DNA of 20,857 nucleotides from NCBI GenBank assembly GCA_964543295.1, contig CAZIXA010000037.1:1-20857 (forward strand), in the 5' to 3' direction. Below are positions 7,991 through 15,053 of this stretch, piece by piece; position 1 is the stretch's first letter, and every line of letters begins with the position of its first letter. The notes under the pieces are model-generated. The model worked only from the letters and a program-made list of their open reading frames with translations, ran no database searches and had not been told where the DNA came from. Position numbers and translations under genes: made by a program. The DNA comes from AE-B3B sp964543295 (GTDB lineage: Bacteria; Aerophobota; Aerophobia; Aerophobales; AE-B3A).

Positions 7991-8926
7991 CTAGCTTGGG
8001 CTAACTGTCGTGCGAAGAGCCTGAAAACCTTTTTGTTCAATGGTTTGCGCAACTTTTTCTTGTAAGGCCTTGCCCGGCGTCAAAGCCAACATGCATCCCC
8101 CTCCACCTGAACCGGTCATCTTAGCTCCCAAAGCTCCATTTTGCCGCGCGACGTCAACCAGCAAATCCAGTTCTGGACAGGAAACTTCGATGGTACGCAA
8201 TAGGGTGTGGTTCTGGTTCATCAGAACTCCCACCTTGTAGAGGTCAAAGGCGTCGAGAGTTTCCTGAGCTTTCATCCCAATTTCTTTTGCCTCTTCAATG
8301 GCCTGATTGTACTTTCCGGGCCATATTGCTTTTCTTTCTGCAACGCCGTCCAACATCACCTTAGTATTAGCAGCAATTCCAGTGTTGCCAATTACGATCT
8401 CAAAAGCTCCTTTCAAGTTTATTTTTTTGATAGTGCCCGTTTCCTCCTTACCCTTGGTGAGGGAAATAACACCGCCATAAGTGGCAATCATGTTGTCAAT
8501 TCCAACAGTCTTGGGACCATGATAAGCAATTTCGGCCTGATAGGAGGTCCTGTTGATCTCATCATCGGTGAGCTTTAAGCTAAACTCGTCCGATAAAGCG
8601 CGCACGATTGCCACAGAGCTAGCTCCTGTAGCACCAATACCGCTAAACGCTGGTAAATTTCCACCTAAAACAATCTTAAGGTTCTTGGGATACAGATTTA
8701 GATGCTTAAAAATCCTTTGCAAAGATTCCAATTGCATCTGTTTTTTTTCTTTCTTATATCCTGGGGACTCTTGACGGTTATCCTCGATAACCCAACCGCC
8801 GGAGTCAGTCTGGACAACCTCTGCTTCTGCTCTTAGAGATAGTGCTGCCGCTATTACCGGTCCCTCATAGACCACAAAATGCTCACCAAAAAAAATAGCC
8901 TTTCCGAACCCAAAACCTTTCCCCAT
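7991..8926 (-). CDS. Mevalonate-kinase-like GHMP kinase
   Basis: A 311-residue, complete GHMP-superfamily kinase, closest in pattern to mevalonate kinase. GKAIFFGEHFVVYEGPVIAA (8-27) is motif 1 of mevalonate kinases. The phosphate-binding loop is PAFSGIGATGASS (92-104), where classical enzymes have PxxxGLGSSAA. YHGPKTVGIDN (135-145) carries the catalytic aspartate D144, usually in HGxPSGIDN. TGSGGGG (271-277) is motif 3. The start is ATG at 8926 with AAGGA about seven bases upstream. It is embedded in a catabolic run, 31 bases after a UPF0261 gene, with no other mevalonate-pathway gene present. It either serves isoprenoid synthesis by accident of position or, more likely, phosphorylates a pathway sugar or acid. 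The loop insertion and changed SGID context favour an altered substrate. Confidence 0.8.
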   Translation of the reverse strand: MGKGFGFGKAIFFGEHFVVYEGPVIAAALSLRAEAEVVQTDSGGWVIEDNRQESPGYKKEKKQMQLESLQRIFKHLNLYPKNLKIVLGGNLPAFSGIGATGASSVAIVRALSDEFSLKLTDDEINRTSYQAEIAYHGPKTVGIDNMIATYGGVISLTKGKEETGTIKKINLKGAFEIVIGNTGIAANTKVMLDGVAERKAIWPGKYNQAIEEAKEIGMKAQETLDAFDLYKVGVLMNQNHTLLRTIEVSCPELDLLVDVARQNGALGAKMTGSGGGGCMLALTPGKALQEKVAQTIEQKGFQALRTTVSPS

Positions 8927-8957
8927 GAGAAGTCCTTTCTTTATGAATGATCTGTCG

Positions 8958-10169
8958 TCACCCTCTCAGCATTTGCAGTAACAACGAAACACAAGTTGAG
9001 GCCAAGAGAGGATCGTTGATATGGGCATCCAATTCTACCAGTTGAACCCGAGATGAGATTTGCTGTTTTAATTGTTTAAACAACAAGGTCTCCAGTTCGG
9101 GCCTATACAAGGCCTCTCCCGGATGGTCAAACATAGAAATTCCCCCAAGGGGGATAACCAACGCAATTGGTCCTCGAGAGCGATTAATTCTTTCTGCCAA
9201 AATTCGGGCAACAAGTTTGATCTCTTCAGCAGTTAGCTTAACTAATAGCACATCTGGATTAAAAAGATAGTTCTGGCGACCAGCGTATCTAGATTTAATC
9301 ATGTCCGGGGGACCAGGCGTTCCCCAGATAAAATCCATACACCCGGGCACCACCACTTGGGGAATACCCAGAGTCCCGGCAGCCTCCATACGTTCTGGAC
9401 CAGCGGAGTGGATCTTGGAGACATATTCATCCCCTACCTCATGAGGTGTTAGCTCCCAAACAGCTCGGATGACACCTTGCTTAATAAATTCATCCATTGC
9501 TTTTCCGCCTACGCCATTGGGATGAAAGGCAACCACTTGATAACCTTTTTTTCCCAAAAGTGCCTTCCCCATCATGGCAGCAGGGGTTGTTTGTCCGTAC
9601 ATAGTCATAGCGATTAATGAATCAGTTACTACTAATTCTTGGGAACATACCTCCAGCATTCCTACCATGGCGGCAACTGCGTTATCGAAAATTCTCTTGC
9701 TTATAGGGTTTATGCCGCAAATATCGGCGACTGAAGGCATCATTATCACATCTTTGGTGCCCACAAAGCTTCCAAATACCTGTTTACCGCATGCCATGGC
9801 TGAAATCATCAACTTAGGTACTCCTACAGGAAGCTCTCTCATCCCAGATGTGGCCAGTAGGGTACCGTCCGATCCCCCAATGCCTAAGACACCTCTAAAT
9901 TGACGCTGGTGGTAGAGATCTTTTACTACCGAGGCAATCCCTTTCATCATAACTTCTATGGCCTTCTCCCTGACTAAGTTTAGCAGTTTCCTATACTCAC
10001 ATCCTGCCCTTCGAGCAACTTCTTGTGGCGTGACGTCGGCGCTGTGGTACGTCTTCTCTGCACGCATACTACAATCTAATACAAGAACGCTTTTCTCTTT
10101 TTTTTCCAGGGCCTCTTTTAGATAAACCGCCTCTTCTTCCTTAGTATCCAGGGTAGCAATTAAAAGCAC
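8958..10169 (-). CDS. UPF0261 / Tm-1-like ATP-binding protein, copy A
   Basis: A 403-residue protein of the UPF0261 family, related to the N-terminal domain of the tomato Tm-1 resistance protein, for which ATP binding has been described; the biochemical reaction in bacteria is not established. LLIATLDTKEEE at the N-terminus, the glycine-rich GIGGSDGT (96-103), PVGVPKLMISAMACG, FVGTKDVIMMPSVADICGIN and GRQNYLFNP are family signatures. The start is GTG at 10169 with a poor ribosome-binding site. The frame is open back to the TGA of the creatininase-family gene, with only 12 codons between and no other stop, so an upstream non-standard start or readthrough cannot be excluded. A second copy of the family is encoded at 12,539-13,756. 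Confidence 0.88.
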   Translation of the reverse strand: MLLIATLDTKEEEAVYLKEALEKKEKSVLVLDCSMRAEKTYHSADVTPQEVARRAGCEYRKLLNLVREKAIEVMMKGIASVVKDLYHQRQFRGVLGIGGSDGTLLATSGMRELPVGVPKLMISAMACGKQVFGSFVGTKDVIMMPSVADICGINPISKRIFDNAVAAMVGMLEVCSQELVVTDSLIAMTMYGQTTPAAMMGKALLGKKGYQVVAFHPNGVGGKAMDEFIKQGVIRAVWELTPHEVGDEYVSKIHSAGPERMEAAGTLGIPQVVVPGCMDFIWGTPGPPDMIKSRYAGRQNYLFNPDVLLVKLTAEEIKLVARILAERINRSRGPIALVIPLGGISMFDHPGEALYRPELETLLFKQLKQQISSRVQLVELDAHINDPLLASTCVSLLLQMLRG

Positions 10170-10205
10170 ATCTTTTGAAGTCTTCTTGATAATGGTAGCT
10201 TCCCT

Positions 10206-11081
10206 TCAATAGGAACGTTCCGGCCATTCGCGGCTTTTTATTTCTACCTTGATCTTCCTGACAGTTTCAATAAAGTCAGCCAGATGTTGCCCCATCCGTT
10301 CATACAGAGCCTCGCCCAATTCTAGTGTCGCGGTCTTAGGATTTCCAATCGTAGCTTCATCACTGTATTCGTAATGATCCATCGGGACATAGATATTTTC
10401 GGATCCCCTAAAAGCCACTGTAGGTGTGCCATCGATCTTTTTGAATCCTTTCCCGAGGAAATCCGGTGCATGAGCCACACCAACCACCGCATCTTCCATC
10501 CTCACAAAATCCTTGTTGGTTCTCATCATCATGGCGGTTTCGCATTCCGCGGCATGCCAAGTTGATTGTTTCCAAGTTTCTTCCTCAGCACCAGGCTTCT
10601 CAATTAGGTCCTTGATCAGACTAATCTGTCGCTCCAGCGAGTGCTGATACATAGCAACAAAGGCACCGGTTTCATACCGGATTCTGCGAAAAATCTCATC
10701 GCTCACCTTGATGTTGGATCCATGGTAGTTGACAAAGATTAGCTTGCTGAACCCATGATAGATGAGACTCCTGGCAATATCGTAGTAAAGTCGACGGTAA
10801 GTCTCTCCCCGCAGAGTAATAGTTCCGGTACCCTCACCCGGTCGACGCATGTGATGGGGCGAATAACCCATCCACACAACACCGGTGTATATCACTTTGG
10901 CTTTTTCTGCTGCTCGTTTTGCTATCTCTAGGGCCTGGAAGCTGTCACAACCCAAAGGCAGGTGCCGTCCGTGACGCTCGTTGCTTCCCGTTGGAATAAG
11001 AATTATGTCGTCTTTTTTGAGATAATCTTCCACATTCAGAAAGGTCATCTCCATAAGATTCCTAGTCTTAAATTTGTCCAA
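10206..11081 (-). CDS. Creatininase-family metal-dependent amidohydrolase
   Basis: A 291-residue member of the creatinine amidohydrolase superfamily (creatininase, FAPy deformylases, MftE-like peptidases), enzymes opening cyclic amides or cleaving formamide or peptide bonds with two metals. GSNERHGRHLPLGCD (32-46) supplies E35, H37 and D46, VNYHGSN supplies H120, and WHAAECETA (175-183) supplies the conserved HA-x-E-x-E segment. The metal set is thus complete, although NYHGSN replaces the commoner NGHGGN. The start used is TTG at 11081, eight or so bases after AAGGAG; the in-frame ATG nine or ten codons later is an alternative. It lies 36 bases from each neighbour within the minus-strand run. 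True creatinine use is unlikely in this sugar context. Confidence 0.85.
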   Translation of the reverse strand: MDKFKTRNLMEMTFLNVEDYLKKDDIILIPTGSNERHGRHLPLGCDSFQALEIAKRAAEKAKVIYTGVVWMGYSPHHMRRPGEGTGTITLRGETYRRLYYDIARSLIYHGFSKLIFVNYHGSNIKVSDEIFRRIRYETGAFVAMYQHSLERQISLIKDLIEKPGAEEETWKQSTWHAAECETAMMMRTNKDFVRMEDAVVGVAHAPDFLGKGFKKIDGTPTVAFRGSENIYVPMDHYEYSDEATIGNPKTATLELGEALYERMGQHLADFIETVRKIKVEIKSREWPERSY

Positions 11082-11117
11082 TCTTCTTCTCCTTTTAGTT
11101 TAAATGTTTTTCTTTGG

Positions 11118-11966
11118 CTATTCTTCTTTCAGAGCCTGGATCATGAAACGCCGACTCTCCTCCATCCATTTGCGAGTCTCTTCGGCTGATTGAAATCCCT
11201 CTGTTTGCCAGGAGAGAACTCCTTTATAGTTGTTTTTCTTCAATATCTGAAGGCATCCTTTGAGATTCACTTCCCCGTGTCCTAAGCTAACAGCATCCTT
11301 ACCCATAACATCTTTGAAGTGGACGTTTCGAACATATTTGGCTACTGAAGTCAGGATAGTGATTTCATCTGATGCAGGAGCCGTATCTCCAAGCATCCAT
11401 TCCAGACCCTTGCTAGTGGGATGCATGAAGTTTCCTCGCCGGGGGTTGGCTGTGTCAAAATTGACTCCTATCCATTCGGAGGGAACCAGAGAAAGGATTT
11501 TTTCCAACCCTCCCGGTAATAGAGAAATAGAGCCATGTGGTTCCATGCACAAAGAGATACTACACTCCTCCGCAACTGGAACAATCTGTTCCAGTCGTTT
11601 CTTTATCTTAGCTAACGCCTCTTCATCCTTCATTTCCTTCGGCTTTCTCCCCTCTCCCGTAATTACAATTGGAATGCTTGCAGCTTTAGCCCATCGAATG
11701 GCGTTCTGAATGTCTCCGACTGCATCATAGTCAACATCTACATCAGAAATCAGCTCACGATGGCTTCCCAGAGCCGATATTTTTAGTCCAAAACCCGCGA
11801 CCCTTTCCTTCATCTTGATTGGGTTATCCCGTTTGGGATCGATATGGTTACACCAATTAGGGTTAGCTTCAAGCTCCGCATATTCAAAACCAGCTTTCGC
11901 AATCCATGCCAGAGCCTTATCCAGGGAATATTGCCGAAAGTTGACCGAGCAACACCCTATTTTCAT
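11118..11966 (-). CDS. Xylose-isomerase-like TIM-barrel sugar isomerase/epimerase
   Basis: A 282-residue, complete AP-endonuclease-2-type TIM barrel (IolE/IolI, tagatose 3-epimerase, hydroxypyruvate isomerase relatives). The four metal ligands are all identifiable: E142 in LCMEPHG, D171 in VNFDTANP, H216 in VHFKD and E256 in WQTEG. The N-terminal strand MKIGCCSVNFR is typical. It is expected to isomerise or epimerise a keto-sugar or sugar acid in the cytoplasm. The start is ATG at 11966, preceded by AAAGGAGAGG at a proper distance. It lies downstream of the oxidoreductase pseudogene and 36 bases before the creatininase-family gene. Confidence 0.9.
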   Translation of the reverse strand: MKIGCCSVNFRQYSLDKALAWIAKAGFEYAELEANPNWCNHIDPKRDNPIKMKERVAGFGLKISALGSHRELISDVDVDYDAVGDIQNAIRWAKAASIPIVITGEGRKPKEMKDEEALAKIKKRLEQIVPVAEECSISLCMEPHGSISLLPGGLEKILSLVPSEWIGVNFDTANPRRGNFMHPTSKGLEWMLGDTAPASDEITILTSVAKYVRNVHFKDVMGKDAVSLGHGEVNLKGCLQILKKNNYKGVLSWQTEGFQSAEETRKWMEESRRFMIQALKEE

Positions 11967-12025
11967 ATCCTCTCCTTTCTACGTGATAATTTGACAACCT
12001 AAACTGTCTTGTTAATATGTAGCTT

Positions 12026-12521
12026 TTATAGCCCCAAACCTCTTAACTTCTTTGGAAGTGGTATACCATCCTCATTCCACTCTCGATACTCATAGTAATC
12101 GCTCAAGAGTTCGCCAAGAGGAGAGAGTTTAGCTCTAAACTCAGCTTTTCCCTCGACTTGATATCTATCCTGGAATTTGTCTATTCCCAGCTCAGGCTCG
12201 ATCAAGCTCATCTCATAGGGATGCGACCAACTTCCGTTATGGCAAGCTCCCCTGTGCCACTGTAGTCTCATATTCGGGAGCTCCGCCATCGACAGGAGCA
12301 AAGAGGCTATTAACTACCTTGACGACTCTGCCGCGGGCCACAGGACAGTGACGGCAGGCATATCTTCGGGTTAAAATAGTTCCAGCCATTGTCAGCCCAG
12401 AGATCTTATTCGCCCCCTCTTCCCACTTCGACAAAGTCCAGTTCTTATGAGGGAAATTTCCCAATGTCTCATAAGCTGGTATACTACCAGCCGTACCAAA
12501 CTTTCCGAAGCTTTTGCTCAC
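12026..12521 (-). pseudogene. aor: Aldehyde:ferredoxin oxidoreductase remnant with two large deletions
   Basis: Two pieces of a roughly 600-residue tungstopterin enzyme remain. The first (12521 to about 12240) contains SFGKFGTAGSIPAYETLGNF, KNWT, RYACRHCPVARGRVV and PEYET, the middle of the protein including the iron-sulfur motif. The second, in another frame (about 12265 to 12026), contains RGACHNGSWSHPYEM, DRYQVEGKAEF and DYYEYREWNEDGIP, the extreme C-terminus. About 200 residues at the N-terminus and 200 in between are missing. The third cluster cysteine of CxxCxxxC is an arginine. AGGAGGTGA abuts the first piece directly, as if the N-terminal deletion removed everything from the start codon onward. 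It cannot be functional. It shows that an aldehyde-oxidising step once belonged to this operon. Confidence 0.85.
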
Positions 12522-12538
12522 CTCCTAAAAGGGATTAT

Positions 12539-13756
12539 CTATTTTTGCATTATTCTCAGAAGTTCAGAGACCGCCGTCTGGGCAAGAATAGGATCATTAA
12601 TGTGGCAATCCAGCTCTTTTATCTCCACTTTAGGGTCTAAGCTCTTCTTGAGAGTTTCGTCCAAGACCTTATCTACCTCGGGGTTAAACAGAAATTCTCC
12701 CTTCTTGTTGTACATAGAAAGTCCCCTAAGAGGGATAACCATGATAACAGGTCCTTTGGCTCGATTCAGTTTCTTAGCTATTTCTAAAGCAACTTGTTTC
12801 ATCTCCTTTTTATTAACCCGAATGAGGGTAGAAGTCGGATTTTGGGAATACACTTTCCGATTCCTATATTTTGCGGGAAGTTCACTTAAAGAACCTTCGT
12901 TGATAAAATCCACGCACCCCGGAACTACTACTTGAGGTACTCCTTTAAGCCCTGCAGCCTCCAACCGGTGAGGGCCCGCCGCATGGGTTCCTCCAAAAAG
13001 TTCATCCACCAGCTCTTGAGGTGTTATATCTAAGACGCCAGCAAACACCCCTTCCTCGATAAATTCTTCCATCGCTCTTCCACCAGTTCCATTAGGATGG
13101 AAAGCAATCAGTTCATACCCTTTTGCCTCTAAAATTTTTTTAGCATGCATTACAGCAGGAGTTGTGTTACCGTACATGGTGGTGGCAATTAAGTTGGTGT
13201 CTGAAATCTCAGTTTCTCCCACTTGATTTACCATTCCTATCATGGCATTCAGAACGTTTTCGAAAATTTTCTTGCTAATGATATTTACCCCTAGGATATC
13301 TGTTACCGAGTGAATGAAAATGATGTCCTTTGTTCTCACATAATGCCCGAATCTACTTGTTCCCTGAAAAATCGGAGAAAGGAGCATCTTAGGAAATCCT
13401 ACTGGTAGCCGCTGCATGGCTGGTGCCGCCAGATGCATGCCATCCTCCCCTCCGATAGAGAAAATTCCTTGAAATTTTCCTTTTCGGTGCAACCGCTCGA
13501 CTACAACCGCTACCCCTTTTTTCATCACATCAATTGCCACACCCCGCTTTTCCTTGCTGAGGGTAACGATATCCGATCCTGCAGCAAGAGCAACTTCCTG
13601 ACGAGTAATGTCCGGTTTAACACCAAAAGGTCTTCCTCGAATACCTGAATCGATCACCAGGCACTTCAAGCCATTTGCCTCAATCCTATCCTTAAAGTAT
13701 TTTGCCACTTCTCCTTTAGTATCCAACGTGACAATCAAACCTATTGTCTTAGCCAT
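12539..13756 (-). CDS. UPF0261 / Tm-1-like ATP-binding protein, copy B
   Basis: A 405-residue paralog of the protein at 8,958-10,169, collinear over its whole length. LIVTLDTKGE at the N-terminus, SIGGEDGMHLA as the glycine-rich loop, LPVGFPKMLLSP, YVRTKDIIFIHSVTDILGVN, TTMYGNTTPAVM and HPNGTGGRAMEEFI match the same blocks in copy A. The glycine loop reads GGEDG here against GGSDG in copy A, and VRTKD replaces VGTKD. The ATG at 13756 has a weak AAAGAAG upstream. It lies 12 bases after the M20 gene and 17 bases before the oxidoreductase remnant. Function is unknown; two unequal copies in one operon suggest either two substrates or a heteromer. Confidence 0.88.
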   Translation of the reverse strand: MAKTIGLIVTLDTKGEVAKYFKDRIEANGLKCLVIDSGIRGRPFGVKPDITRQEVALAAGSDIVTLSKEKRGVAIDVMKKGVAVVVERLHRKGKFQGIFSIGGEDGMHLAAPAMQRLPVGFPKMLLSPIFQGTSRFGHYVRTKDIIFIHSVTDILGVNIISKKIFENVLNAMIGMVNQVGETEISDTNLIATTMYGNTTPAVMHAKKILEAKGYELIAFHPNGTGGRAMEEFIEEGVFAGVLDITPQELVDELFGGTHAAGPHRLEAAGLKGVPQVVVPGCVDFINEGSLSELPAKYRNRKVYSQNPTSTLIRVNKKEMKQVALEIAKKLNRAKGPVIMVIPLRGLSMYNKKGEFLFNPEVDKVLDETLKKSLDPKVEIKELDCHINDPILAQTAVSELLRIMQK

Positions 13757-13768
13757 TTTTCTTCTTTC

Positions 13769-15040
13769 TTAAGTACAAATATTTATAATTGCCGCCGTGT
13801 AGATTTTGCAGGTATCCAGTAGCTCCTTTTTCGTTACATACTCATTGCCCCCGACCCGACCCATTCCTGGAGCACACCAGACTACCTCCATACCTGCTCT
13901 CTTGAAAAAGGGAGCTTCTGTTGAATAGATGTTTCCTATCAGTTTGGGATCCTTTCCCAGAACATGTTTGATAGAGCTTTTCATCTTCTGTACAATCTCT
14001 GTATCAGGATGAATCTCGTAGGGTTCGTTTCCATGATCAAGATACAAGTTAACCTCTGCCTCAACGGATGAATCCTCTACCTTCGCTTTGGCTAAATACT
14101 TCCTTACAACATCATAAAATTCCTGAGCAGTCTGGCCTGGCCAATATCTTACTCCCACCCTCAAATAACAGTATTCCGGGGTACGTTTTGCTAAACCAAA
14201 CTCCCCAGGTTTCCTACCGGGCCTACGTGTAGGATCTCCGTCCCCTGTACTGCCGCCAATAATGGTCCCAATATTAAGTGCCGCACCCTTACCTAGTAAA
14301 AGCGGATGGTTTTTCTGAAAATAGGGATCCTCCTTAACCATTTGTCGTAGATAATTAATGATTGTGTTCATTGATAAAATAGCATTTATCACCTCTTGTC
14401 CCATTCTCTCAGCATAAACGCCTATCTCATAACCACTCTTTCCAACTGTTTTAATCTCCAATTCTGCCTTTCCCGTATGGACAATGCCTATGTCTAAATC
14501 AGTTGCTTCACCTATAAGACATTTATCTACTGTAATTCCGTTCTCTTCCAGAAGTAAAGCTCCTTCCTTGAAACACATCTCATCTGATGAGGCCAAGAAA
14601 ATAACATCTCCCTTCAATTTAACCCCTGCTCTTTTCACTGCGTCTAACGCTCCGAAAATAGCAGCCAGGGGACTCATACTGTCTCCAGTTCCATTACCAT
14701 AAATCCTATCCCCTTCTATCCTGGTCTCAAAGTTGGTGAATTGTTCCTGCTCCCGAGGAAAACGCGTATCTAGATGTGCACAGAGCATTAGACTTTCTCC
14801 TCTTCCATCGTTTCGCATTATTCCTAGGACGTTTCTTCGACCCTTCGGGTAATCAATATAAGTTTCTATCACCTCCAAACCAAGTCGTTCCATTTCCTTG
14901 GCTACATAATCCGCCTTCATTTTCTCTTCACCCGTAAAACTAGGAATTCGAATAAGATTTCTCAAAATAGAAACCATTTTAAAATTATCAATTTTCCCAA
15001 TCACCTCATCAATTTTCCTTGCCTTCTCCTCTTTGTTCAT
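13769..15040 (-). CDS. M20-family metallohydrolase (ArgE/DapE-like), atypical metal site
   Basis: A 423-residue protein with the M20 fold: LMLCAHLDT gives H89 and D91, GNGTGDSMSPLAA gives the bridging D120, IFLASSDEMC gives D153-E154-M155, and IGEATDLDIGIVHTG gives E178. M20 enzymes hydrolyse N-acyl amino acids, peptides or carbamoyl amides. Three usual residues are altered: the second Glu of DEE is Met155, the dimer-domain histidine of GKxxH is Tyr204 in GKSGYEIG, and the C-terminal metal histidine before the NEYV motif is missing (GRVGGNEYV). It may therefore bind one metal or act on an unusual substrate. The ATG at 15040 has GAGAGGGG upstream, and the gene follows the lyase by 13 bases. 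No signal peptide, so cytoplasmic. Confidence 0.85.
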   Translation of the reverse strand: MNKEEKARKIDEVIGKIDNFKMVSILRNLIRIPSFTGEEKMKADYVAKEMERLGLEVIETYIDYPKGRRNVLGIMRNDGRGESLMLCAHLDTRFPREQEQFTNFETRIEGDRIYGNGTGDSMSPLAAIFGALDAVKRAGVKLKGDVIFLASSDEMCFKEGALLLEENGITVDKCLIGEATDLDIGIVHTGKAELEIKTVGKSGYEIGVYAERMGQEVINAILSMNTIINYLRQMVKEDPYFQKNHPLLLGKGAALNIGTIIGGSTGDGDPTRRPGRKPGEFGLAKRTPEYCYLRVGVRYWPGQTAQEFYDVVRKYLAKAKVEDSSVEAEVNLYLDHGNEPYEIHPDTEIVQKMKSSIKHVLGKDPKLIGNIYSTEAPFFKRAGMEVVWCAPGMGRVGGNEYVTKKELLDTCKIYTAAIINICT

Positions 15041-15053
15041 TTTCCCCTCTCCG

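Noticed and set aside
11260..11709. 149-codon plus-strand open frame
   Set aside because: It mirrors the TIM-barrel isomerase gene, whose four metal ligands are all present on the minus strand.
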